NCBI GenBank assembly: GCA_965153455.1
Contig: OZ234494.1
Location: 11,842,001-11,906,000, forward strand
Origin: Sphagnum compactum
Lineage: Eukaryota; Bryophyta; Sphagnopsida; Sphagnales
Length of the DNA: 64,000 bases
Reading direction: 5' to 3'
Shown: positions 49,265 through 61,165 of the stretch, in pieces
How the letters are laid out: each line of letters opens with the position of its first letter
How positions within the stretch are numbered: position 1 is the first letter of the stretch
Notes under the pieces: generated by a model
Told to the model about the DNA's origin: nothing
Database searches by the model: none
What the model saw: the letters and a program-made list of their open reading frames with translations, nothing else
Program-made: the position numbers and the translations under genes

Positions 49265-52200
49265 TTACAGGGTCTTCAACTTATAAACAATTAATAATGT
49301 TTAAAGAATAAACATTCATGATCAACATTTTTTTTTTGACAAAATTTCAAATTGTGGCAACAACTAATTCTGGAAACCTTTTTAGGTTTCTAGGTTTTCA
49401 ATGCAAATTTGACTAAAAGTAGTGTTCTTTTACATATGTTGCCACTTTTTCAACTTCAAAGAACTGAAAAAAAATCCCTACTCATGAACTAGTTGAAACA
49501 ATTCTTAATACTAGATTTTGGTTCATTATTTTCTTAAGTCATGGTACCATAAATCCATACCATCATACTAATGGAAAAAGAAGAGCAAATCCCTTAGCTA
49601 CAACCTAATATTCTACATTTGCAAAACAACTTGCTTCCCCATCAATTTTCCAAATAAATTGCATGATTATTTGAGAAAAAAAAATCATAGAAGATAAGTG
49701 AATGGGACAAAAACAAATCTAGAGAAAAATAGTTTCTTTAGAAAAATCTAAATATTTGACATATGTTTGATAGTATGAAGATGGCCATAATGTTGGGGTG
49801 ATGTTTCATCTAATCTATTTTTTATTTATTTTTTGTGTATTGACTAAAAATTCAACAAACAAATCATTTGTTGATGTAAATTATTCAATTTGTGAATTTA
49901 GATATGGCAACAAAATTTTGTAAACATATCTTTTTGTGGTTTCCAAAGTTGACCAATATTGATTTTCACTAAAGGTGAGAAACCATCCATTGTTGATGCA
50001 CATGGTTGTACTTTGATTATACAAAGGCAATATTGTTCTATTTGTGGTATTTGTAAATATAGTCCTTGTGGACAAAGGCATATTTCATTTATAATTGATG
50101 GAAACAACTTGGTTAGTTATCACAAAGGGAGGTGGGCATGTGACCAATTTTCAAGTTGGTTCTCTTTCTAAACACTATTGGGTATCAAATTAAGTGATAC
50201 CTAGATTAATAACTGCCCCATCAATTCTCATTTCAATGAAAACTAACCCTTAAGAATTAGCTCCATTGAAGATTTTTCAAAAACTTGATACCCAAGTGGT
50301 GTAAAAGGGTTTTACTTGGGTCCAATTCTCAAGTTACTAGGACGTGTAGAGGTGTAGGTAGTTAAGGTCTAAAGTGTTAGGTAAAGTCTATGTTTCTGTT
50401 TTAAAGACTAGGGTTTCCAAGGCTTAGGGTTTAAGTTAGAAATTATGGTATCCAAGGAAAGGTATCTTAGTGGCACCCAATAGTATTGCAACAATTATGT
50501 CATGGGACTTTCAAGTTTCGGAAACAAAATGTTGTTAGATTGCATTTTGATCTTTTTAATTTTTATTTTAAAAACTTTAAGCAAAAAAAAATTTATCAAA
50601 TGAAAAAATGATAACTCGGTTCTGAAGCTTGATTTAGATAATTAATTGTTCTTCAATTTATGAAAATTAGAATTTATGCACAGTAAAATAATTCCAAAAC
50701 TTTAGTACATTAATATTTTGGAAAATTCTTTAAAGTTTGAAAAACTTTATTAAAAGAAGTGAGCTAATTCTTAAAACCCTTTTAAAAATCAAAACCAATA
50801 ATTCTTAAAAAACATGAGGATTCCCCAACATTATTTGTCACTTGCCTTCAATCCATAAAACTTTGATGTGTTTTGTACCCTTACACTCCCAAGTCCATTT
50901 TCTTGTTTTTGATACAATGTGTGCTCTAATTTGGTCACTATTAACCACTAGGGCTACAAGAATGTCATAAGTTTTTACAAGGTAAACAATTTTGTAACCC
51001 ATGTTTCACCCTTTCTAATTCCAATCATTTAGGGCCAAATCTGTAACCAAGAATTCAGTTTTCGCTCCATTTGAAATATTCAACTTGTAAGAAATAAGAT
51101 AACACACTTGAAGGTGGTACTGGAGTCTATGATTGATTAATGCACTAATTTATGTTGGTATTTTGGGTTTCACATCACATCTACATCCAGTTTTTTCACA
51201 TGGATTCGAAATTGAAAGTTGTTTGTTTTGGGCGTTAAAAAACCCATTTAATCATTGTGTTTATAATACATCGGAACTTCACCTTGCGAGTCTTGGATGA
51301 AGTTTGGATGAACAAGTAATCAATCAATTATTACATGCTCTTTAATGCATTTTTTGCAAACGCGAAGGTTTTCACAATGTTGTGTTAATGGGTGAAAGCA
51401 CACTATGGTGACCCCCTTTAAAGCACTTTTGGGTTTAATATTATAAAACATATAATATAATTGTTCCAAAAGTATGGTACATTTAATTTTGGGTACAAAT
51501 TTTGGTTTTTGAGCCTTATAATTATTATTTTTACAAAATTAATGTTATGTAATAATTTTTTTAAAATAAAAAAATTCATTATTTATATTGAAAGATTTGT
51601 GGGTATATTTATAATATACATTGGTATTATAAGACCATTATTTGGTTTTGACTGCATTAATTTTGAGGTTTCATTATTTTCATTAAAATAATCAATTTTA
51701 ATGGAATTGAAAATATGGCCCATTTAACTATGCTTGTCATCTTCCATGTGAATGTGATTACTTGTTAAAGTTTCAATTTACCACACATTTATTACATCTT
51801 TGCTAAAAAACTCATATTGTGAAATGAAATTTTCAAATTAATCACATGGTATCTAAACATGGTTCAAACTATGTGAAATGACATGGTTCAATCTACCTTC
51901 AATTTTCATAAAGATTATAAATTATTTAAATTATTTCTGAAATATATTTGTGTTTTTGAGTACATTGGTACACCACATTTGTTTCTACAAATATACTCCA
52001 ATCTCTCACTTTATAAAATGAAATGAAATAATTTCTTTTCTAGTATCTTGTTTAGATTATATTTTAACATAATATGCAAAAATATTGTAAAATTATTTCA
52101 AAAGTTTGAGGTGAGATACATTCAAAAATGCACACCCCTTCAAAGTAATACAATATGACATTCCAAAAAGGGTCATCGTAATATGCTTTCACCTTAATTT

Positions 52201-55200
52201 TCTTTTTTCATGACTTCAATCTTTTGATCCATTTCATTTCATTTTGTTGTTCTATTTGTGTTTGCATTTTGCTTCTCATGTCTTTTATTTCAAGTATTGA
52301 TGAATCCAATTTTGTGCAGCCTTGAAATTTGTTAAAGTTATAACCACTATGTTAGTGATATAAGTAGAATAGTTAACATTATAGGAAACTTGTAAGTTGA
52401 TGTAACTTAGAATGTGTCAATAACATCTATTCCAATTAGCCAAGTATGTGATACTTCAACTAACGAGTGGAACAAGAATTTAAAGAATATATATATTTAG
52501 GTGAATAACTTCAAATATATATATCTAACAATCTTCTATTTCTTTCCAATACTTGCACATTGTCTTTCACCTTTGTCTTGTTTGATCTCCTGGTTTAACA
52601 ATAGATTTGCAACATATTTTGTGAACTACTCATTGGTTGTTTTGCTTTTTTGCTTACTTTGAAAATGATCCATTTGGTAGAAATCTATGAATGTTATAAG
52701 CTAAACTCTTTTTCCTCACTTGTGATTTTCTTGGAGATCTAAAAGTAAATGTATTTTGGTGTGACTTTTCATTTCTCATCTATCATTCCATACTCAACAA
52801 AAGCCTTACAAATCAATCATCAAGCATTTAGGCAAATAATTACACATCACCACTCTAATGTACACCATTTTTCTAACAAAAGAGAACATGAACCTTGTGT
52901 ACTCACAAAGTATCTACCTATACCTCCATCCTCTTGCATGCATCAAGCATAATTTGGTATTTTAGGTAACAATGGGCTTGTATAGTATTTTGAGAGACAA
53001 TGAATTTGAGTGTCCTTAGCAAGTGAGCAAGGTTGAGTTCATTGCATGAAATTGGGTATTAGTTCTTTGCAGTGTATGTATTTATCTTGAAGATTGCATG
53101 CCACACTTCTAGCAAGATTTTGTCAATAACATGTAAATGGCATGTGTATGCTATCAAATCAAACTAGACTTGATACAAATCAGTTCCGTTTGATCTAGTC
53201 AATAACCAAAATTGGTTAGATCAATTGCATGCATGTAATGAATGGTGGTTCGCGGGCCAATTGGATTGAACTTTCAAGCACTTGACTAGTGGGCCCATGT
53301 GCCATTGGCCCAAGTATATTAAACCTTCTCTAAGGTCACCCATCTCAATACTATTCCATTGAAGTTTGTTTAATTTTAGAGTTTTTATGGAACCTTGATA
53401 AATGAATTGTGAAAAAACATTTAAAAATAATTCCAAAAACCATAAACAAAATTTCAAATTCAAGAACTTTTTCTCCATTAGTATGAAATTACAAAATGAC
53501 AAACATGCACATCACCTCATTGAGAGCTTTCCAATGGCACCTAAACAAAACAAGGGTTAGAGCTTGTTTTGTTAATATATAGAGTATAGATGAAGTTGTT
53601 GTGGCACATTTGCTGGAAATTAATTTGTGTTGTATGACTCATGCCTGCTTGGTCCTTGCATCCAACTACACTCACGTCCAGCATCAAGACATGTACTTTG
53701 CACCGAAGTTTGAAAAGTTAAAGGGGAGGGGGCTAGAGTGATTTGCAACTCCATGCCAATAGAAGAAACATGGTTTCAGAGTTCTTTTCTAAATGAAAGT
53801 GGCCATGATTATTCCTTTTTTGTATTTGATATATTGAGGTTTTTTTTTTTAATTCAATTTTTGTGATGTAGCACAAGTGGAAAACTTCCCAACAAAGATT
53901 CAGCATTAATTGGCAGCATATTTTTAGAAAACTGTCCAAATAATAGAAAATTTCCCCACCCCCAAAAAAAGAAGAAAAAAGAGCACCAAAACAATATTAA
54001 AATACTTTGTCAAAATTTGATGAAATGTTTTCCCTCAAAAAAGTTATTTTCTCAAAGTTTGGTGAGGATATTTTGAAAGAGCAAGCACAATTAGAATTTT
54101 CCATGGGTATGAGCTAAGTCAATTAGTTGAAGCCAACGTGTTCTTTTCATACAAGATGGGGAATATAATAGCGAGAGTTTGGGAACACCAATTTTCAAAA
54201 CAACTAATAACAACAGACGAAACACAAAGAACTTTTGGAGCAACAACTATGGGTAACTAAACCCTAAACCTTTGTACTACACCTTGCTCCTTGAGAGTTT
54301 TCGAAACATCAAACAAAAACACCTAAAACCCAAAGAAGGAGCAAGCGAGGAACCCAACAAGCACCCAATTGACATTTGTGATCACAACATCATTATTGTA
54401 CTTATCATGGGCATAAAAGCTTGAATGACTAAACACATGGATACAAATTAATTGATTGCTTAATTGTTCATCCCTTTAGGCAAGGACTACTACACAATTA
54501 TTTGGAATTGCAACATCACAACATTCTAAGTAGCTTGGAAGTTGGATGGATCTTAAGGTGCCAAATCCGATATTTTCAAGGACATCTATATATGATACCT
54601 AATAAACTTACAACTAACTACCTTTAAACATTGTATCCTTTGGACACAAAGATCTAGAACTAGGCAAGGAGATCTACAAGTAGGCAAGGGAGAGGCAAAA
54701 TGATTTGATATTCCACTTCTTTGAAAAGATCTATTCCATTGTTGTTGTGCATCTCTTTTTTTAATTTCATTCCTTTGCCATTTTGGTTTAATTGCATTTT
54801 GAATATTATGTTAAGCAATATAAATGTTATGTATAAAATAAATGAGATAATCTGAAGTGCAATTATGTTTACAACTAAATCAAGTTAGAATACATATCAT
54901 GCAAAAAATAAGAGCATGATGTGGGTTGTGGTCCCTCCCGCATCATCTTGAGTGAGTCCATGGGGCATATATCCTATCATCGGCTTATGCTTGGACTGTG
55001 GAAATTACTTTACTCGGGCCTGGTCATGGCCCACTCTTTTGGTTTAGAACATGTTTTCTAACATGTTCTAAACCCTAAACCACACTTGTTTATTCCAAGG
55101 GCACTCTTTCTTCTGCTAGCTAGCCATTTCCTGACATTAGCATACGCAAGTGCCAGCTTGAACCAACATGACCCATGAAATAAATGATCATGCCATGCCT

Positions 55201-55802
55201 ACATTGATTATATTATTTTCAGAAATGTTGCAACTTTCCAAGGATTTTTAAATTATTTTTTTTGGGGGTGATGGAAAAAATGAAGAATATTCTAGAATCT
55301 TCTCTTTTTTTTTTGGCAACTTGAATTCTTCAAAATAAAAATAATTATACAACACCGAAATGTTGAACTTTGCCATGGTACTATGTACAGAAGAATGCGC
55401 ATTCCAATTTTTTTAAATTTTATTGAGGAAAGAGAAAAGTGACCTTAAGACAGTTGTAGAGGCAATTCTGCCATTTTTAAAACTATATTCAAATGATTCA
55501 TTATTAGATGATATATAGGAAAGAATTGGGCCCCTTGAATGGCATGGCTCCCCTTTGATGGCCACTTGGGTTTGGAGAATTGCATTGCAGGAATGGCCAA
55601 ATTCGGGCCCCCCTTGCTATTTACTTATGGCAACCACTTTTTTTTTTTTTTTTCCTCCAACAAATTTTGTCTTCAAATTTTTTCAAGAGAAGAATTGGGA
55701 AATTTTTGGAACAACTTTTTCTAGTGTAAAATTTGACTGAACTTTTTAATGTTTGGAAAAAAATTGCCAATTTGATGGCCCAACCAAAGACCAGGATTTT
55801 TA
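49265..55802. other. Long AT-rich intergenic stretch
   Basis: No gene, RNA gene or recognisable transposase was found over this stretch. There are small AGGGTTTAGG or AACCCTAAACC-like motifs near 50405-50430 and 54262-54272. Open frames are short and biased. Some of this is likely decayed transposon sequence that I cannot classify by eye. Confidence 0.5.
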
Positions 55803-56056
55803 TTATTATTATTATTTCAATTTTGTGAGGTAGGTGGGCTGGCGATTATTTACAAAGAGGGCCTAGCCAAATTTGGCTACAGGCCACAGTAATAAGTCAA
55901 AAACTTTCAAGCCAATGGCTAAATATGGCAACCTGAGAACTTTCTACCTCAAAATTTGAGGACTTTGGCCAAAAATTTTCCCCAAAAAATCCTTTGAAGC
56001 CTTCATCTGGAGCCCCTTTTTTTTGGTTTCCAAGTGGCCAAAATGTCACCACTAAA
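55803..56056. repeat. Second copy of the TAGCCAAATTTGGCTA repeat
   Basis: This is a diverged direct copy of 32235-32549. It begins in a T-rich run followed by caatttYgtgagg, a caaagaggRcctagcc block and the perfect 16-bp palindrome at 55864-55879. It continues through an aaatatggca block, a ggactttggcc block, ccaaaaaatcc and ggtttccaagtggcca-type sequence. Non-coding. Confidence 0.7.
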
Positions 56057-57165
56057 ATAAATAAATAAATTATTTTAAAAAAAATTTAAAAATGCATGGG
56101 CAAAGGCATGGGTACTAACTGAATTTCTTACTACTTACTACTCACCACCAACCAAAAACCAGTCACCCAATGGTTGGTGAACTAAATACAAAAATGTTTG
56201 AAAATAGAGGGATGATTTTCAAAGGGGATTCTCAATTAGACAAATGGGGGGGGGAAAAAAAAGATTAAAATGGGCTACCTATCATGCAATAGGGACGTGG
56301 AGAGTGGGTTTTGGGAAATTAAACGTGGAACGTGATTGGAAGGTTTCTTTAAAATATAACTTGGGAACCCCCCTCCCCTTACCATTGCCATTTTTCATTC
56401 ACTCCACAGCTTTCCCTTAGCCACCCCCCACTCACTCACTCACTCACTCACCCCTCCCCTCCTCACCCACAGCATTTCTCTCTCCCAGCAGCATAAGCAC
56501 AACTCCAATTTGAAGCTTTTCTTCCCATCTCTGGATCCAGTTCCAAAATTATTATTATTGTTGTTGTTGTTGTTGTTGTTGTTTGTACAAGACACCCATT
56601 TTCCAATTCCAAATTCAAAGAGTCCAAATTGGATCACTTCCTATTAAAGTTCTCCTAAATATTGTGAGCAAAATTTCTGATCTCTGAATTAGACTCTGCT
56701 TGCACCACTTTGACTTTGTTGATGGATTTCGATTGTATTATGATGTTAGAAATTGTGGTTTCTTGCAGAAGATCAGCTGCTGCTGCTGCTGCATGCTTGT
56801 TGTTTGGAAAATACATGATATAATCATATACATTTGCAGCTATTTGTGTGCAGAAACCCATTTTATATGTTGCTGCTGCACCAGGAAATTAATTCACAAG
56901 AAACTTTTTTAGGCGAAAAAGAGTGATCCAAATTACCTCTGACAAATTAAAGAACTTCAATTAACAACAGAAAAAACATAGGGAATAGTGGGACCAATAA
57001 TTTGCAATGTTTTCAATTCTAATTATTTTCCCATTGTGAAACAGAGCCTGGAACATTAGTATTTTCCCATTTTCAAAACAAACCATGTCATGTTTGCATT
57101 GGGGAAATTCTCAAGTTCTTCTTGATCAATGGTCTTCCCACAGAGAATCCTTTTTTTAAAAAAAA
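56057..57165. other. Intergenic sequence with simple repeats
   Basis: This holds a (CTCA)n tract near 56429-56450, (GTT)n near 56557-56583 and (CTG)n near 56778-56792. It has no recognised gene. It may include distal promoter or leader sequence of the dehydratase gene downstream. Confidence 0.45.
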
Positions 57166-57166
57166 T

Positions 57167-57300
57167 TCTTGTGATATTTGCAGCTCTTTGTGTGAAGAGA
57201 TTTTCATGTTCTTGTGATATTTGCAGCTCTTTGTGTGAAGAGATTTTCATATTCTTGTGATATTTGCAGCTCTTTGTGTGAAGAGATGTTCATCTTCTTA
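57167..57300. repeat. Three tandem 43-bp units upstream of the dehydratase gene
   Basis: The unit ttcttgtgatatttgcagct-ctttgtgtgaagagattttcatg is present three times with very few differences, ending near 57296. It lies about 300 bp before the start codon. Each unit carries a ttTGCAG| acceptor-like sequence, which could matter if this is a transcribed leader. Confidence 0.9.
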
Positions 57301-57532
57301 TAGTATTCACCGTATGTTAAGCTGCTGCACCAGGAAATTCTGTATTGCTATCTTTTGGAATGGATCTATGCAAAAGTACTTAATTGCGATTTTTGTTGTT
57401 GTACATGAACTGCAGAATCTATAATATCATAGTTGGCTGCAGCGCTTGGACCAGCTATTCTAGTTTTAAGTACTCAGCTAGTTGATCGCTTATTGCAAGC
57501 AGCAAAACTTCTTCCACCAGATCCGCGGCAGA

Positions 57533-57577
57533 TATAAAGATAATACATCTTGCAAAGACATTGGCAGGAGATATATA
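57533..57577 (+). promoter_or_regulatory. Possible TATA elements of the dehydratase gene
   Basis: Two TATA-like sequences precede the start codon: gatataaag near 57533 and tatataaac near 57569-57577. The second lies too close to the ATG at 57594 to leave a normal leader. The first would give a leader of about 30 nt. Both may be coincidental in this AT-rich DNA. Confidence 0.25.
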
Positions 57578-57593
57578 AACAGGGGCTGGAACA

Positions 57594-58769
57594 ATGGACG
57601 GACCCATCAATAACTACACACCGAGAAATATTCTCATCACTGGTGCAGCAGGGTTCATAGCATCGCATGTGGCCAATCGGCTGATCCACAAATACCCACA
57701 GTACAAGCTGGTAGTGTTGGACAAGCTAGACTACTGTTCAAACTTGAACAATCTGGTGCCTTCCAAGTCCACCCACAATTTCAAGTTCGTGAAAGGAGAC
57801 ATCGGAAGTGCAGATCTGGTGAACTACTTGCTCATCACTGAACACATCGACACTATCATGCATTTCGCTGCACAAACCCACGTTGACAACTCCTTCGGCA
57901 ATAGCTTCGAGTTTACAAAGAACAACATCTACGGGACTCATGTGCTACTGGAGGCTTGCAAAGTGGCAGGTACCATCAAACGTTTTATTCACGTGAGTAC
58001 TGATGAGGTCTACGGTGAGACCGAAGCGGATGCTATAGTCGGAAACCATGAGGCATCGCAACTGCTTCCTACAAACCCTTACTCTGCTACCAAGGCCGGT
58101 GCGGAGATGCTTGTGATGGCATATGGTCGCTCCTACGGTTTGCCTATCATCACCACAAGAGGCAACAACGTTTACGGACCTAATCAGTTTCCGGAGAAAC
58201 TGATTCCTAAGTTCATGCTCTTGGCAATGCAAGGGAAGCCACTACCGATCCATGGAGATGGATCAAATGTACGCAGCTATCTGTACTGCGAAGACGTAGC
58301 GGAAGCTTTTGATGTGGTGCTGCACAAGGGAATCGTGGGTCATGTGTACAACATCGGCACCAAAAAGGAACGACGTGTCTTGGATGTTGCCAAGGACATC
58401 ATCGCCTTGTTCAATCTGGATTCCGGCAAAGCCATTCAGTTCGTGGACAATCGACCTTTCAACGATCAACGCTACTATCTGGACGACGCCAAGCTGAAGG
58501 CATTAGGCTGGCGTGAACGTACCTCATGGGAAGAAGGCTTGCGCAAAACAATGCAGTGGTATAAAAGCAATCCCAATTGGTGGGGCGATGTTTCACGAGC
58601 TTTGGTTCCTCATCCTCGCATGCTTACCATCGCGGGATCTGAGAAGTTGGGAGAATTGCAAAAGGGAGAAGAAGACGATGATGAAGCCGCCATTCCGCCA
58701 CCTCGCAAGCTCTATTCACCACGCACCAACGGTGCTGCCGAGACTCATCTCATCAAAATGCGTATGTAA
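57594..58769 (+). CDS. Stand-alone UDP-glucose 4,6-dehydratase (N-terminal domain of RHM), intronless
   Basis: This short-chain dehydrogenase/reductase-type enzyme should convert UDP-glucose to UDP-4-keto-6-deoxyglucose with bound NAD, the first step of UDP-rhamnose synthesis in the cytosol. The 391-residue frame has the Rossmann motif GAAGFIA (17-23), STDEVYGE with T136, D137 and E138, the YSATK pair Y163/K167, and the long RHM-typical block TTRGNNVYGPNQFPEK (188-202). Flowering-plant RHM proteins are about 670 residues with a fused C-terminal epimerase/reductase. Here the frame ends at TAA 58767-58769 after a Glu/Asp-rich tail, with no second domain in the downstream DNA. The UDP-4-keto-rhamnose epimerase/reductase must then be supplied by another locus. 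No intron is needed. The start is the first ATG and gives the family N-terminus (YTPRNILITGAAGFI). Confidence 0.93.
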   Translation: MDGPINNYTPRNILITGAAGFIASHVANRLIHKYPQYKLVVLDKLDYCSNLNNLVPSKSTHNFKFVKGDIGSADLVNYLLITEHIDTIMHFAAQTHVDNSFGNSFEFTKNNIYGTHVLLEACKVAGTIKRFIHVSTDEVYGETEADAIVGNHEASQLLPTNPYSATKAGAEMLVMAYGRSYGLPIITTRGNNVYGPNQFPEKLIPKFMLLAMQGKPLPIHGDGSNVRSYLYCEDVAEAFDVVLHKGIVGHVYNIGTKKERRVLDVAKDIIALFNLDSGKAIQFVDNRPFNDQRYYLDDAKLKALGWRERTSWEEGLRKTMQWYKSNPNWWGDVSRALVPHPRMLTIAGSEKLGELQKGEEDDDEAAIPPPRKLYSPRTNGAAETHLIKMRM

Positions 58770-58859
58770 GTAGCGGATGGACAGCCTTATTATTTCTGAA
58801 CAAAATAAGCTTATTGACCTCCCATAATGCTCATTAGTCCATAATTTGCTCGGTGATGA

Positions 58860-59300
58860 CGATTTCCATACCCATCTCTATTTCTTCATCCATCCATACC
58901 CATCTCTAGTTCTTCAATCATCCATACCCATCTTTAGCTCTTCATCCATCCATACCCATCTCTAGTTCTTCATCCATCCATACCCCATCTCTAGTTCTTC
59001 AATCATCCATACCCATCTTTAGCGCTTCATCCATCCATACTCATCTCTATTTCTTCATCCATCCATACCCCATCTCTAGTTCTTCATCCATCCATACCCC
59101 ATCTCTAGTTCTTCATCCATCCATACCCCATCTCTAGTTCTTCATCCATCCATACCCCATCTCTAGTTCTTCATCCATCCATACCCCATCTCTAGTTCTT
59201 CATCCATCCATACCCATCTCTATTTCTTCACCCATCCATACCCCATCTCTAGTTCTTCAATCATCCATACCCATCTTTAGTCCTTCATTCTGAACCATGC
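58860..59300. repeat. 29-bp minisatellite downstream of the dehydratase gene
   Basis: A unit close to catccatccataccccatc-tctagttctt is repeated about fourteen times with slight length variation (three or four c in the tacccc part). A degenerate continuation with ttcattcttccatacccat units runs on to about 59600. Non-coding. Confidence 0.9.
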
Positions 59301-59729
59301 CCAATTTAGTTCTTCAATATGAACTATGCCCATTTTAGTTTTTCATTCTTCCATACCCATTTAGTTCTTCATTCTTCCATATACGCATTAGGTCCTCATT
59401 CTTCCAAATACCCATTTTAGTTCTTCATTCTTCCATATACCCATTTTAGTTCTTCATTCTTCTATACCCCCATCTTGATCAATTCTTTCATTAATGGATG
59501 GCAATAAATATTCATTTTCATGCATCTTCATTCTTCCATGCCCATTAGTTTTTCATTCGTCCATTATAGTTCTTCCATTCTTCCAATCGTCATCAATTCT
59601 TTTCATTAATACATGGAATTAATATTCATTTTAAATTGCATTTTCCTACTTATTAGTTTATTCATTATCATGTTGATAAACTTCCATGGTTAAGTTCATC
59701 ACCATCCCTTTGGTACACTTCATTTATTT

Positions 59730-60000
59730 ATTTAGTTCATCCAATCAATTATGCCTTTTGCCAAATTTTCATATAATTTATTAGTTCATCCAATCAATTA
59801 TGCCTTTTGCCAAATTTTCATTTATTTATTAGTTCATCCAATCAATTATGCCTTTTGCCAAATTTTCATTTATTTATTAATTCATCCAATCGCTTATGCC
59901 TTTTGCCAACTTTTTCATTTACTTGTTAGTGCACCCATCACTTATGCCTTTGGCAAATTTTCATTTATTTATTAGTTCACTCTTCACTTCCGCCTTTAGC
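59730..60000. repeat. 48-49-bp tandem repeat
   Basis: The block CCAATCAATTATGCC recurs near 59741, 59790 and 59838, with diverged forms near 59886 and 59934. Each is followed by ttttgccaaattttcat and ttattagttcat. Further degenerate units continue to about 60200. An open frame reading MPFAKFS... through the array is a consequence of the near-multiple-of-three period, not a gene. Confidence 0.9.
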
Positions 60001-60199
60001 AATTTTTATTGTTTATTAGTTCATCTAGCACTAGAGCTCCCTTTGAGAATTTTCATTGTTACTTAGTGAATCATCCATCACTAATCCTTTTTTCAGCCAA
60101 TTTTCATTAAATTATTAGTTCATCCATCACCTCTTCCTTTGGCAATTTTTGATTATTTGTTAGATCATCCATCACCAAACCCTTTTTGGCAGTTTCCAT

Positions 60200-61165
60200 T
60201 ATTTACTAATTCTCCAGGCTTTAGTAATTTTACACACATGCCTTAGATAGATAGCATGACATTTGTAATGGCATTTTAATTTTATTGATCATACCGCAGA
60301 CTTTTAATTATATTACTTGCATTTCCAGGAACTCAATTTATTTGTGTTTTTTGAAATTGGGAAACCACATGCTTAAATATTATGTGTAAAGCAAAAATTG
60401 CATCAAGAGAATTTCATTGTTCTCCAATCACCAAAAACCCAATACCAAAAAAATCATGTAATGCTTACCATGGAGATTGATGAAGCCAGAGCACCTCCAC
60501 TCCGCAGGTAACTTTTAGTTCACACTTTCAACCATAGCTTAGTTCAAGTCTTAACTAACATAATCAAGTTTGCACTTGTCAATATGCACATATCCATAGA
60601 TGTGCCATTAATCATGCCCTGAGCTCCTAGTGAAGAAAAGAATTCCAGAAGCTTGCTTGCAAAGCATCCCCTCCTTTTGACTGATTCTGTTGATGAAAAA
60701 CACTGCGTAAAAAACATGACAGATATGTAGTGGCCATGTTCTTTGTTACGTATGCCTGTCATTAACAAATCCATTGAGCTTTCCTCTTCTGGCAGCAACT
60801 TACAGTCAGTCAGCCACAAAGCTGCAGTATTCACAGCTCGGTACCATAAACAAAGCGGGTCATCAAAATATGTCTAAAGGGGGAAGGAGATGGCATTGTC
60901 AAAGGGTTCCCCCCTAGGAACATTTAACTAACAAGCAATAAGAGAAAGGCCAACATTGCTACCTATCATAGACAACAGTATACCATGGGGAAAAATGTGA
61001 AAAAATACACTCGGAATTCTATGGCAACTTGACCCTTTGAATTTCTATATGGCAAGCTCCTCTAACAAGCAAACAATTGTTGATGTATACTTAAATCATG
61101 TCATCATTGATGGTGCGCTGGAATAAGCTGGAATTAGCAGTGGAAAGATCTTACTTGAAGGAATG
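60200..61165. other. Intergenic region and 3' flank of the RRC1-like gene
   Basis: No gene is recognised. The right part should contain the 3' untranslated region of the minus-strand splicing-factor gene. The minus-strand frame around 60544-60834 has no family resemblance. Confidence 0.45.

Noticed and set aside
49959-50171. Open frame with several cysteines and histidines that could suggest a zinc-binding or transposon protein
   Set aside because: No recognisable family pattern and no supporting flanking frames; left unassigned.
59751-59975. Open frame of 74 residues with repeated NYAFCQIF-like units
   Set aside because: It is a read-through of the 48-49-bp minisatellite.
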